Shown piece by piece: positions 39,687-47,849 of a stretch of 64,000 nucleotides of DNA (the first letter of the stretch is position 1; each line of letters starts with the position of its first letter). The notes below the pieces were generated by a model, which saw only the letters and a program-made list of their open reading frames with translations, did no database searches and was not told where the DNA came from. Origin of the DNA: Streptomyces fumanus (GTDB taxonomy: Bacteria; Actinomycetota; Actinomycetes; Streptomycetales; Streptomycetaceae); contig NZ_BNBI01000016.1 of the NCBI RefSeq assembly GCF_014655295.1, positions 1 through 64,000 on the forward strand. The letters are read 5' to 3'. Both the position numbers and the translations under genes were made by a program.

Positions 39687-40310
39687 TCACGGTGACGCCG
39701 TCCACCGGGGGGCCGTCTCCGCCCAGCGGGCGTCCCACGCGGCGAGGTTGCGGCGGCGCAGCACGGCCGCCGCGGTCCCGTGGGCGGCGAGGCCGAGGAG
39801 GGCGACGGCCAGGAAGGCGAGGACGGCCCAGCCCATGGCGCGGCTGTGGATCTCCTCCCCGGTGAGCGGCGGCCCGGTGAGCGTCCCGTCGGCGCCGACC
39901 CAGACCCGTACGGCGGTGTCTGCCGGGGTGCCGGGCGGCACGTCGGTCGTGCCGGTGCGGGGGCGGCCGTCGGGGTCGGTGAAGCGGACCTCGACCGGGT
40001 AGCGCGCCCGCCGGGCCTCGTCGGAGCCGGGCTCCGGGTGCCGGGGGGCGTCGCGCAGGAGGACGGCGGTGGTGTGGTGCCGGGTGTGGGCCTGCCGTTC
40101 GGCGGTGGCCCGGTAGTGCCGGCCGGCGGCGTCCCCGGCGGCGAACGCGGCGAGCAGGCCGAGGAGCGGCACGGCCAGCAGCAGCCCGAGCGCGATCCAG
40201 CCCTGGAGCCGGTCGGTGCGCCGGCACAGGGGGTTGTGCCGGTGGCGCCAGGGGAGCACGTATCGCTGAGGGGCGGGAGGTGGCTGGGCGGGAGGTATCG
40301 CGCCGGACAC
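39687..40310 (-). CDS. Rv1733c-like two-helix membrane protein
   Basis: This 207-residue protein has the family opening PWRHRHNPLCRRTDRLQGWI, a first membrane helix (about 37-58, IALGLLLAVPLLGLLAAFAA), an external domain of about 90 residues with VRFTDPDGRPRTG, and a second helix (AMGWAVLAFLAVALLGLAAH). The layout matches Rv1733c, a DosR-regulon membrane protein of Mycobacterium tuberculosis. Together with the DksA-like and two-component genes next door it suggests a stress or dormancy role. It is convergent with the kinase gene, 20 bp apart. Confidence 0.87.
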   Translation of the reverse strand: MSGAIPPAQPPPAPQRYVLPWRHRHNPLCRRTDRLQGWIALGLLLAVPLLGLLAAFAAGDAAGRHYRATAERQAHTRHHTTAVLLRDAPRHPEPGSDEARRARYPVEVRFTDPDGRPRTGTTDVPPGTPADTAVRVWVGADGTLTGPPLTGEEIHSRAMGWAVLAFLAVALLGLAAHGTAAAVLRRRNLAAWDARWAETAPRWTASP

Positions 40311-40351
40311 CGGGGTCCTCCTTCCAGCGGCGGGGCCGAGACGGTCGGGGC

Positions 40352-41212
40352 TCAGGGGAACGGGGGATCACCGGTGTCGGTGCCGGTGCCCGGCGGGCGT
40401 GGGTGCGCGCCGGTGACCGAGGGGTGGGCGTGGGCGGCGCGCAGTACCACCGCGGCACCGCGGACCGCCGCGGTGTGCGGCGCCGGAACGGCCCGCAGCG
40501 GCGCCCGCAGACCGGTGAGCAGCCGCCAGGTGAGGTCGGGCCGCAGGGCGCCGCCGCCCGCGAGGAGCGCGCCCCGGCGCAGCGCACCCGCGGTCACGGA
40601 CGTACGGTCCTGCCGGCGCATCGAGGCCACCATGGCGCCGACCGCGTCGCTCAGCTCCGCCGACGTGCCCGCGTCGGAGAGGTCGGTGGTGCCCAGGGCG
40701 GCGCGGCGGGCGTCCCACACCGCGCCGTCGACGAGGAGGACCACCTCGGTGAGATGGGCACCGATGTCGATCACCAGCAGCGGGCGGGACAGATCGGCGT
40801 CCGCGGCCAGCGCGACGGCACGGGCGGCGGGGACGGTCAGCACCGCACGCGGCCGGAGCACCGCCACGGCGGCACGGGCCCGCTCCCGCCAGGCCGGTCC
40901 GCCCAGCACCGGCGCGGTCAGCACCACCAGCGGCCGGGCGCGGCGCGGCAGACGGTGGCCGAGCAGCCGGTCGAGCATCCGGGCGGTGCCCGGTACGTCG
41001 ACGATGGCGCCCCGCTGGACGGGGCGCACCGCGCCGGTGCCGGGGAAGGTGACGGTGGGCGCGTCGAGCACCGCACCGCGCCCGGAGATCCAGGCCCGGG
41101 TACGGGCACTCCCCAGGTCCAGGGCGAGCCCCGAACACTGCCGGCACAACGGCCAGGGCCGATGCGGGTGCCTGCCCGGCGAACCGGGGAGGGGACGGCG
41201 GGCCACGGTCAT
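40352..41212 (-). CDS. Short MreB-like actin-fold protein
   Basis: This 286-residue protein resembles rod-shape protein MreB but is about 60 residues shorter. The phosphate-1 loop is GLALDLGSARTRAWISG (about 28-44), phosphate-2 VIDIGAHLTEVVLLVDG (about 143-160), and the adenosine motif LLAGGGALRPDL (about 215-226). The IIB part and end helices are reduced. In S. coelicolor a third, short MreB homologue (SCO6166) occurs beside DksA-like genes, and this gene appears to be its counterpart; that identity is from memory. The start ATG at 41212 is preceded by GAGAGG. Whether it forms filaments is unknown. Confidence 0.83.
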   Translation of the reverse strand: MTVARRPLPGSPGRHPHRPWPLCRQCSGLALDLGSARTRAWISGRGAVLDAPTVTFPGTGAVRPVQRGAIVDVPGTARMLDRLLGHRLPRRARPLVVLTAPVLGGPAWRERARAAVAVLRPRAVLTVPAARAVALAADADLSRPLLVIDIGAHLTEVVLLVDGAVWDARRAALGTTDLSDAGTSAELSDAVGAMVASMRRQDRTSVTAGALRRGALLAGGGALRPDLTWRLLTGLRAPLRAVPAPHTAAVRGAAVVLRAAHAHPSVTGAHPRPPGTGTDTGDPPFP

Positions 41213-41229
41213 CGTCGGGCCTCTCGCGG

Positions 41230-41400
41230 GTGGGGGCACGGTATGCGGTGACGGGTCCCCGGCGCGGTGGTCGCGCGGGGGGCCCGCAGGGGTGGGTACG
41301 GCGGGTGGTGACGGGGCCGTGGCGCGGTGGTCGCGCGGGTCTGCCTCAGAGGTCGGTAAGACTGGCGGTGACGACTCCCCGGCGCGGTCACCGTCCCGTC
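41230..41400 (-). repeat. Degenerate 60-bp tandem repeats
   Basis: GGTGACGG/GGTGACGA marks occur at 41247, 41307 and 41367, exactly 60 bp apart. Each is followed by a conserved core GGCGCGGTGGTCGCGCGGG (shortened in the third copy). The array fills the 175-bp gap between the MreB-like start and the TraR/DksA stop and contains no gene. Confidence 0.8.
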
Positions 41401-41756
41401 TCCCGGACGCGGCGGCACGGAGGGCAGTAGCGGGTCTGCGGCACGATCAGCAGCAGCTCGCGGTCGAGGGGGCGGCGGCACCGGCCGCAGACGCCGTAGC
41501 CGCCCTCGGCGATGCGCCGCAGTGCCGCCTCCACGTCGGCGAGGACCATGCGCGCGGAGGCCGCGAGCCGGGCGCGTACGGCGTCCCGCGCGGGGGTACG
41601 GCACCGGCGCGCATCCTCGGCGCCGGGTTCCGCGGCGATCCGCCGGAGCTGCTCCCGGCGGAACAGGCGCTGTTCGCGCAGGCTCTCCCGCAGCGCGGCG
41701 AGGTCCTCGGGCGACAGGTGGGTGGCGGTCTCGCCGATGGTCTGGTGGTGCACCAC
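41388..41756 (-). CDS. TraR/DksA-type zinc-finger protein, copy 1
   Basis: This 122-residue protein has a coiled-coil (LSPEDLAALRESLREQRLFR to ADVEAALRRIAEG) and a C-terminal zinc finger CGRC...CPPC (about 90-116), the DksA/TraR layout. Such proteins enter the secondary channel of RNA polymerase and alter promoter choice under starvation or stress. The loop lacks the acidic DxxDxA tip typical of true DksA, as usual in short actinobacterial forms. The GTG start at 41756 has GGAGGGG upstream. It follows copy 2 after 21 bp in one operon. Confidence 0.9.
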   Translation of the reverse strand: MVHHQTIGETATHLSPEDLAALRESLREQRLFRREQLRRIAAEPGAEDARRCRTPARDAVRARLAASARMVLADVEAALRRIAEGGYGVCGRCRRPLDRELLLIVPQTRYCPPCRRVRETGR

Positions 41757-41777
41757 TTCACCCCTCCGGGCGGCCGG

Positions 41778-42119
41778 TCAGGCGGCCGCGCGGCTCTGGC
41801 AGCCGACGCAGTACCGCGTGTACGGGAGGATCTCCAGGCGCTCGGCGGGCACGGGCTTGGCGCAGCCGAGGCAGGTGCCGTAGGAGCCGTCGTCGACCCG
41901 GGCGAAGGCCGCGTCGATTTCCTTCAGCACCCGCTGGATCGCCTCGGCCTGCGCGGACATCAGGTGGTCGTCCGCGCTCTGCCCGGTCTCCCGCAGCGCC
42001 CGCAGTTGCGCCAGCCGGGTGTCCCGGGCGTGCTCCAGCCGCAGCCGGACATCGGGGCCGGCGGGACGGCCGGGGCGGGCGGGACGGCGGTCGGTGGCCG
42101 GGGAGGTGTCGGGCGTCAT
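41778..42119 (-). CDS. TraR/DksA-type zinc-finger protein, copy 2
   Basis: This 113-residue protein has a coiled-coil region (VRLRLEHARDTRLAQLRALR; SAQAEAIQRVLKEIDAAFAR) with VDDGSYGTCLGC and YTRYCVGCQ forming the four-cysteine zinc finger. DGSYGTC is the canonical family motif. It and copy 1 probably modulate RNA polymerase. The ATG at 42119 has AAAGGA upstream. It is the first gene of a minus-strand operon leading to the MreB-like gene and diverges from the two-component genes across 430 bp. Confidence 0.91.
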   Translation of the reverse strand: MTPDTSPATDRRPARPGRPAGPDVRLRLEHARDTRLAQLRALRETGQSADDHLMSAQAEAIQRVLKEIDAAFARVDDGSYGTCLGCAKPVPAERLEILPYTRYCVGCQSRAAA

Positions 42120-42549
42120 GGTGATCGGGTCCTTTCCCATGGCGTGGCGGTACGCGGCGGTGGCCGTCCGGTCCGGACCGTGCCCGCGGCACCGCGGGCA
42201 CGGTCCGGATCGGACGGCCGGTCACCTACGACCCTGCCGTCCCCGCCCCGCGAAACCCATCGGGCGCGGACCCCATTCAGCGGGGGCCGCGGTAACCACG
42301 TCCGGTCGGCGGCGGGCACCGCATGGGCACCCCGCGCGGGCGAATATGGGGGCCGGACCCCATCGACCGCGCCCGGTCCCGGAGGGCAGGCTGGGGCCGG
42401 TATCGGTCGTGAACCGGGGCCGCGACTCCACCCGGGGTGTGCGAGGGCCGAGGACGAGAGGACCGAGCACGAGAACACCGACCCCGGCCGCCGGCCGGGA
42501 TCGGTCCCTGACCGGTCCCTGGCCGGTCCCTGAAGGAGGAGTCACCCCG
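42120..42549. promoter_or_regulatory. 430-bp divergent regulatory region with a 58-bp palindrome
   Basis: No gene is seen here. A 28-bp inverted repeat (42162-42189 and 42192-42219) has only one mismatch and a 2-nt centre (CA). A second, weaker repeat GCGGACCCC...GGGGGCCGC lies at about 42268-42292. This region separates the DksA/MreB operon from the two-component operon. Confidence 0.75.
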
Positions 42550-43512
42550 GTGTCGCTGTTCTGGCGGATCTTCGGGCTGAACGCCGTGGTGCTGGGCACC
42601 GCGACGGGCCTGCTGCTGTGGGCGCCGGTGACCGTGTCGGTGCCGGTGCTGCTGACCGAGGCGGTCATCCTGGTCGGCGGCCTGGCCGTGATGCTGGTCG
42701 CCAACGCCGCCCTGCTGCGCTGGGGCCTGACCCCGCTGGGCCGGCTGACCCGTCTGATGGCCACCGTCGACCTGCTCCGCCCCGGCCAGCGGCTGCCGGT
42801 GCCCGGGGCCGGCGGGGGCGGCGAGGTGACCGAGCTGGTCCGCACGTTCAACGCCATGCTGGACCGCCTGGAGCACGAACGGGCCACCTCCAGCGCCCGC
42901 GTCCTGCTCGCCCAGGAGGCCGAGCGCCGCCGCATCGCCCAGGAACTGCACGACGAGGTCGGGCAGGGCATGACCGCGATCCTGCTGGTGCTCAAGCGGG
43001 CCGCCGACGACGCCCCCGAGCCGCTGCGCGGGGAACTCCACCAGGCGCAGGAGATCACCCGGGAGAGCCTGGACGAGGTACGGCGCCTGGTGCGCAGGCT
43101 GCGGCCGGGGGTCCTGGACGACCTGGGGCTGGTCAGCGCGCTGACCTCGCTGACGCAGGACTTCGCCACCCACACCGGGCTGCGCGTGGTGCGCCGCTTC
43201 GCCACCGACCTGCCGCCCCTGGACCCGGAGACCGAACTCGTCCTCTACCGGGTCGCGCAGGAGAGCCTGACCAACGCCGCCCGGCACGCCGACGCCGGAC
43301 TGATCGAGGTCGCGCTGCGCCGGTCCGGAGCGTCGGTGACGCTGGAGATCACCGACGACGGCCGGGGCATCGAGGCCCCCTGCGAGGGCGCCGGCATCCG
43401 CGGGATGCGCGAACGCGCCCTGCTCGCCGGCGCCGCCCTCGACCTCACCTCCACGCCCGGCACCGGCACCCGCGTCCGCCTCACCGTCCCCGCCTCCAGG
43501 AAGCAGCCCTGA
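42550..43512 (+). CDS. NarL-type membrane sensor histidine kinase (HisKA_3)
   Basis: This 320-residue kinase has two N-terminal membrane helices (LNAVVLGTATGLLLWAPVTV; EAVILVGGLAVMLVANAAL) with almost no external loop, so it senses within or near the membrane. A HAMP domain (LTPLGRLTRLMATVDLLRPG) follows. HisKA_3 has RRIAQELHDEVGQGMTA (phospho-His about 139), and the HATPase domain has ESLTNAARHA, ITDDGRGI and GAGIRGMRERA. The GTG at 42550 is preceded by GAAGGAGGAG. Its regulator follows 2 nt after the stop. The pairing next to DksA-like genes recalls SCO6163/SCO6162. Confidence 0.93.
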   Translation: MSLFWRIFGLNAVVLGTATGLLLWAPVTVSVPVLLTEAVILVGGLAVMLVANAALLRWGLTPLGRLTRLMATVDLLRPGQRLPVPGAGGGGEVTELVRTFNAMLDRLEHERATSSARVLLAQEAERRRIAQELHDEVGQGMTAILLVLKRAADDAPEPLRGELHQAQEITRESLDEVRRLVRRLRPGVLDDLGLVSALTSLTQDFATHTGLRVVRRFATDLPPLDPETELVLYRVAQESLTNAARHADAGLIEVALRRSGASVTLEITDDGRGIEAPCEGAGIRGMRERALLAGAALDLTSTPGTGTRVRLTVPASRKQP

Positions 43513-43514
43513 CC

Positions 43515-44186
43515 ATGTCCGAGCCCACCCCGGCCGCCACGCCGATCCGCATCCTGCTCGCCGACGACCACGCCCTCGTACGCCGTGGTGTGCGGCTGAT
43601 CCTCGACCGGGAACCCGACCTGGAGGTGGTCGCCGAGGCCGGGGACGGCGCCGAGGCGATCGAGGCGGCCCGCAGCGAACGCGTCGACCTCGCCGTCCTG
43701 GACATCGCGATGCCCCGCCTCACCGGGCTCCAGGCCACCCGGGAGCTGGCCGCGCTCAAGCCGGACCTGCGCATCCTGATGCTGACCATGCACGACAACG
43801 AGCAGTACCTGTTCCAGGCGCTCAAGGCCGGGGCCTGCGGATACGTGCTGAAGTCGGTGGCCGACCGGGACCTGGTCGCCGCCTGCCGGGCCGCGATGCG
43901 CGACGAGCCGTTCCTCTACCCCGGCGCGGTCACCGCCCTCATCCGCAACTATCTGGACCGGGTCCGGCACGGAGAGGAGAATGCCGACCACATCCTCACT
44001 CCGCGCGAGGAGGAGGTCCTCAAGCTGGTCGCCGAGGGCCACTCCTCCAAGGAGATCGCCGAGGTGCTGTTCATCAGCGTCAAGACCGTGCACCGCCACC
44101 GCGCCAACCTCCTGCACAAGCTCGGCCTGCGCGACCGCCTCGAACTCACCCGCTACGCCATCCGCGCCGGCCTCATCGAACCCTGA
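43515..44186 (+). CDS. NarL/LuxR-family response regulator
   Basis: This 223-residue regulator has receiver residues LADDHALVRRG (about 14-24), phospho-Asp in LAVLDIAMPRLTGLQ (about 62), and Lys in VLKSVADRDL. A C-terminal GerE helix-turn-helix (LTPREEEVLKLVAEGHSSKE to VSVKTVHRHRANLLHKLG-like segment) binds DNA. It directly follows the kinase. Likely targets include its own divergent neighbourhood (DksA-like, MreB-like, SecDF), by analogy only. Confidence 0.94.
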   Translation: MSEPTPAATPIRILLADDHALVRRGVRLILDREPDLEVVAEAGDGAEAIEAARSERVDLAVLDIAMPRLTGLQATRELAALKPDLRILMLTMHDNEQYLFQALKAGACGYVLKSVADRDLVAACRAAMRDEPFLYPGAVTALIRNYLDRVRHGEENADHILTPREEEVLKLVAEGHSSKEIAEVLFISVKTVHRHRANLLHKLGLRDRLELTRYAIRAGLIEP

Positions 44187-44212
44187 CCCTCCTCCAGCAA
44201 AGGGACGGCGTC

Positions 44213-44695
44213 ATGACCCGGGCCCCCCGCCGCCCCCGCCGCCCGGCGGCACCGCTGACGGCGCTGCTCGCGGTCCTGTCGGTGCTGTTCCCGGCGGGCG
44301 GCCTCCTCGACGGGGCGGGCACGGGGCCACTGACCACGGCACCGGCATCGGTCGTCGCGGCAGCGTCCGTACCGTCCAGTACGCCGGGTACGGCAGCGTC
44401 CGTGCCGTCCGGTACGCCCGTCACCCCGGTCGACGCGGCCCGCACCCCCCACACCGTCCCCCACGCCGACGACCACCCCTGCCCCACCCCCTGCGCGGCC
44501 CAGGCCAGGACGCGTCACGAGCACCTCGGTGACCGCCCCGCCCCGCCCGACCAGCACGTCACACCCCCGTCACCCGGCACCGCCGCGCCCGCCGCCGTAC
44601 GCACCGCCGCGCGGCCCGCGTACCCGCCGCCCCTCTCCGCCCGCCGCGCGACCCACGACCGCGGCCGCGCGCCCCCCGCACCCTCCGGCACCTGA
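44213..44695 (+). CDS. Secreted Pro/Ala/Thr-rich protein of unknown function
   Basis: This 160-residue protein has a basic N-terminus and a hydrophobic signal helix (PLTALLAVLSVLFPAGG, about 14-30). A low-complexity mature part follows with a Cys/His patch (HADDHPCPTPC, about 85-95) that could bind a metal. There is no recognisable domain. AAAGGGACGG precedes the ATG. It sits between the response regulator and SecDF, 27 bp after the former, so it is probably co-transcribed. The third-position GC supports it as a true gene, but only moderately. Confidence 0.6.
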   Translation: MTRAPRRPRRPAAPLTALLAVLSVLFPAGGLLDGAGTGPLTTAPASVVAAASVPSSTPGTAASVPSGTPVTPVDAARTPHTVPHADDHPCPTPCAAQARTRHEHLGDRPAPPDQHVTPPSPGTAAPAAVRTAARPAYPPPLSARRATHDRGRAPPAPSGT

Positions 44696-44745
44696 AATCA
44701 CCTTTCACCCCTTTCACTTTCCTCGCACACGCCTGCCGGAGGCCC

Positions 44746-46998
44746 GTGTTGTCACGCCGTACCCATCTCTCGCGCGTCCGCGCGCTGCTCGCCCTCGCGG
44801 TGATCGTCGGATCACTGGCCATCGCCCTGACCGTGCCGGTCCGTCTGGGGCTTGATCTGCGCGGCGGCACCCAGATCGTGCTGGAGACCCGTTCCACGCC
44901 CACCACCAAGGCCGACCGGGCGGCCACCGACCGTACGGTCGAAGTGCTGCGCGGCCGTATCGACGCGCTCGGCGTCGCCGAACCGACCCTCGTCCGCTCC
45001 GGCGAGAACCGCGTCATCGTCGAACTGCCCGGCGTACAGGACCCCGAGAAGGCCGCCGACGTCCTCGGCCGCACCGCGCAGCTCACCGTCCACGAGGTCC
45101 TCGGCGCGGCCGGGACCGGCGCGAAGGCGGCCGGCCCGGCGGGGGAGCGGACCCTCCCGGACGAGTCCGGCGAACCCCTGCGGCTGAAGCCCGCCGCGCT
45201 CACCGGCCAGCACGTCAAGGGCGCCGACGCCCGGTTCGACCAGCAGAGCGGCGCCGGCTGGCACGTCACCGTCGACTTCACCGACGGCGGCCGCGACCGG
45301 TGGACCCGGATCACCGCGCAGGCCGCCTGCCACCCGGCGGGCGACCCGCAGCGCCGGGTCGCCATCGTCCTCGACGACAAGATCATCTCCTCGCCGCGGG
45401 TCGACCCGTCCGTCACCTGCGGCACCGGCATCCCCGGCGGCAGCACGCAGATCACCGGCTCCTTCGACGACACCGAGGCCCGGGAACTGGCGCTGCTCAT
45501 CTCCGGCGGCGCCCTGCCCGTACCGGTGGAGACCATCGAGCAGCGCACGATCGGCGCCACCCTCGGCGACGCCGCCATCGAGGCCGCGGCGCGGGCCGCC
45601 GTCGTCGGCACCGCGCTGACCGCGCTGTTCGTCATCGCCGTGTACCGGCTGATGGGCCTGCTCGCCACCGTCGCCCTGGCCTGCTACGGCCTGATCTCGT
45701 ACGCCGCCCTGGCCGCGCTCGGCGCCACGCTGACGCTGCCGGGCCTGGCCGGGTTCGTCCTGGCGGTCGGCATGGCCGTGGACGCCAACGTGCTGGTCTT
45801 CGAACGGGCCCGCGAGGAGCACGCCGCCCGGCGCCGCCCCAGCCCCCGGTCGGCGCTGACGGCCGGGTTCCGGGGGGCGTTCAGCGCGATCGCCGACTCC
45901 AACGTCACCACCCTGATCGCCGCGGGCCTGCTGTTCGCCCTCGCCTCCGGTCCCGTGCGCGGCTTCGGCGTCACCCTGGGGATCGGCGTGCTCGCCTCCA
46001 TGGTCAGCGCGCTGCTGATCACCCGGGTCCTCGCCGAGTACGCGGCGAACCGCCAGGCCGTGCTGCGCCGGCCCCGCGTCACCGGCATCGGCCGCACCGG
46101 CTGGGTCCGCGACCGGCTGCTGCGCCGGGAACCGCATCTGATGCGGCACCCGCGGCGCTGGCTGGCCGCCTCCGCCGCGGCGCTCGTCCTGGCCGCCTCG
46201 GGCGTGGCCGTGCGCGGCCTCGACCTCGGCATCGAGTTCACCGGCGGCCGGCTCATCGAGTACGCCACCGGCCACGCCGTCGACCCGGACCGGGCCCGCG
46301 CCGCGCTCACCGACGCCGGGTTCCCGCGCGCGGTCGTGCAGTCGGCCGGCGAGAACGGGCTCACCGTGCGCGCCGAGAAGCTGACCGACGCCGAGGCGGC
46401 CACCGTCACCGGCGCCGTCGAGAAGATCGGCGGCGGCGCGGAGAAGGTCCGCGACGAGCTGATCGGCCCCAGCCTGGGCGACGAACTGCGCCGCAACGCC
46501 CTGATCGCCCTCGGCCTCGCGCTGGGCGCCCAGCTCCTCTACCTCGCGGTCCGGTTCCGCTGGTACTTCGGGGCGGCGGCGGTCGGTGCGCTCGCCCACG
46601 ACGTGGTGATCCTCGTCGGTGTCTTCGCCTGGCTCGGCAAGCCCGTCGACGGGGTGTTCCTGGCCGCGCTGCTGACCGTCGTCGGCTACTCGGTCAACGA
46701 CTCCGTGGTCCTGTTCGACCGCATCCGCGAACTCCTCGGCCGCGACCGCGCGACACCGCTGCCGCGCCTGACCAACCGGGCCATCCTCCAGACCCTGCCC
46801 CGCACCCTGAACACCGGCCTGGGCGCGGCCCTGATCCTCACCGCCCTGGCCGTCCTCGCCGACGACACGCTCACCGACTTCGCCCTGGCCCTGCTCATCG
46901 GCCTGGCCGTCGGCACGTACTCCTCGGTCTTCACGGCGGCCCCGCTGACCCTCCAGTGGCACCGGCAACCGGACCGCGCGGCACGTCCCGGCCCCTGA
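44746..46998 (+). CDS. secDF: Fused SecDF protein-export subunit
   Basis: This 750-residue membrane protein joins SecD and SecF in one chain. The SecD half has helix 1, LGLDLRGGTQIVLE (about 36-49), the P1 domain, DDKIISSPRV, and a five-helix block with GLVLAVGMAVDANVLVFE-like AVGMAVDANVLVFERAREE (about 345). The SecF half begins near 480 with LGIEFTGGRLIEY and has VGYSVNDSVVLFDRIRE (about 645). SecDF uses proton flow to help SecYEG release proteins. Streptomyces usually have separate secD and secF plus a fused extra copy; this is probably the extra one. GTG start after GGAGG. Its 3' end overlaps the convergent next gene by 68 bp. Confidence 0.94.
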   Translation: MLSRRTHLSRVRALLALAVIVGSLAIALTVPVRLGLDLRGGTQIVLETRSTPTTKADRAATDRTVEVLRGRIDALGVAEPTLVRSGENRVIVELPGVQDPEKAADVLGRTAQLTVHEVLGAAGTGAKAAGPAGERTLPDESGEPLRLKPAALTGQHVKGADARFDQQSGAGWHVTVDFTDGGRDRWTRITAQAACHPAGDPQRRVAIVLDDKIISSPRVDPSVTCGTGIPGGSTQITGSFDDTEARELALLISGGALPVPVETIEQRTIGATLGDAAIEAAARAAVVGTALTALFVIAVYRLMGLLATVALACYGLISYAALAALGATLTLPGLAGFVLAVGMAVDANVLVFERAREEHAARRRPSPRSALTAGFRGAFSAIADSNVTTLIAAGLLFALASGPVRGFGVTLGIGVLASMVSALLITRVLAEYAANRQAVLRRPRVTGIGRTGWVRDRLLRREPHLMRHPRRWLAASAAALVLAASGVAVRGLDLGIEFTGGRLIEYATGHAVDPDRARAALTDAGFPRAVVQSAGENGLTVRAEKLTDAEAATVTGAVEKIGGGAEKVRDELIGPSLGDELRRNALIALGLALGAQLLYLAVRFRWYFGAAAVGALAHDVVILVGVFAWLGKPVDGVFLAALLTVVGYSVNDSVVLFDRIRELLGRDRATPLPRLTNRAILQTLPRTLNTGLGAALILTALAVLADDTLTDFALALLIGLAVGTYSSVFTAAPLTLQWHRQPDRAARPGP

Positions 46999-47728
46999 CG
47001 CGGGTACGTCCCCGCCGGGACCCGGCGTACGCGGCCTCGCGCAGTCCGCTCAGCCGCCGGGTGGGGTGCAGTCCGGGCAGGCTGTGGGCGTACGGGTCGT
47101 AGGAGACGGTGGCGGCGGCCGGGGCGGGGCGGACGGCCTCCAGGGAGAGCGTGGCGAAGGTCCGCCAGGGCTCGTCGGGGGCGGCGGCGCGCAGCTCGAA
47201 CCGGACGGGCCGGCGGTCGAGCTGCTGCCAGAGCGTCGGCATGACCTCACCCGGGCGGCCGTCCGGACCGCCGTCCGAGCCGCCGGTCAGGCCGCCACCG
47301 TCCGCATCGCCGGCGGGAAAGGCCGCCAGCACCCGTTCCCGGTCACCCGCCCGATAGGACAGCAGGGTGGAGTACGGCCCGCGCAGCGGATCCGGCCGCA
47401 GCAGGGGCACGTGCCGGCCGAGGCGACCGGCGCGGCTGGATGTGAACAGCAGGTCGAGCGGGGTGCCCGGCCCGTCGGCGTCCTCGGCCCGGACGGCCAG
47501 GCCCAGGCCGTCCGGCAGCGGCCGGGGCAGCCCGAGCGCACGGGACCAGCGCACGGTCGCCCGGTAGGAGCCGGGCCGGTCCAGCCAGGGCGCCCCCCAC
47601 CCGCCGCCGGCCCGGCCGGTCACGGTGAGCGTGCCCGAGCAGAGCACGCCGTGGGGGTGCAGGGCCGGCGCCGAGCGCCACCGGGCGATCCGGTCGGCGA
47701 CCCGGTGCGCACTCCGGTCGATGATCAT
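46931..47728 (-). CDS. Conserved hypothetical protein, possibly catalase-fold related
   Basis: This 265-residue soluble protein begins MIIDRSAHRVADRIARWRSA. HPHGVLCSGTLTVTGRAGG, YRATVRWSRALGLPRPLPDG and LGLAVRAEDADGPGTPLDLL recall the catalase beta-barrel opening (His-containing start, then RFS and GFAVKF-type segments), but the heme-tyrosine region of catalase is not recognisable. Some databases call such genes 'phosphodiesterase' without support. The ATG at 47728 is preceded by GGAGGG. It overlaps secDF tail to tail by 68 bp. Function unknown; the catalase idea is a hypothesis. Confidence 0.6.
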   Translation of the reverse strand: MIIDRSAHRVADRIARWRSAPALHPHGVLCSGTLTVTGRAGGGWGAPWLDRPGSYRATVRWSRALGLPRPLPDGLGLAVRAEDADGPGTPLDLLFTSSRAGRLGRHVPLLRPDPLRGPYSTLLSYRAGDRERVLAAFPAGDADGGGLTGGSDGGPDGRPGEVMPTLWQQLDRRPVRFELRAAAPDEPWRTFATLSLEAVRPAPAAATVSYDPYAHSLPGLHPTRRLSGLREAAYAGSRRGRTRVRGRDVPRGPVAGATGGSAGPP

Positions 47729-47849
47729 GCGGCCCTCCGCTCCGGTGCCCCGGCGGCCACCGTCACCCGCCGGGTTTCCGGCGCCGTACCCGCGAAACGG
47801 CGTCGCCCGGGACAGGTGAGCCGGGGGAGCGCTGGGTACCCGGCCCGGC

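Noticed and set aside
42019..42549. In-frame N-terminal extension of the NarL-type kinase back to 42019
   Set aside because: It would run through the 58-bp palindrome and overlap the DksA-like gene; GAAGGAGGAG before the GTG at 42550 marks the real start.
42550..44186. Identification of the two-component pair as the dormancy system OsdKR/DevSR
   Set aside because: The kinase here has membrane helices and no GAF domains, unlike the DevS type; the neighbours fit a different conserved cluster.
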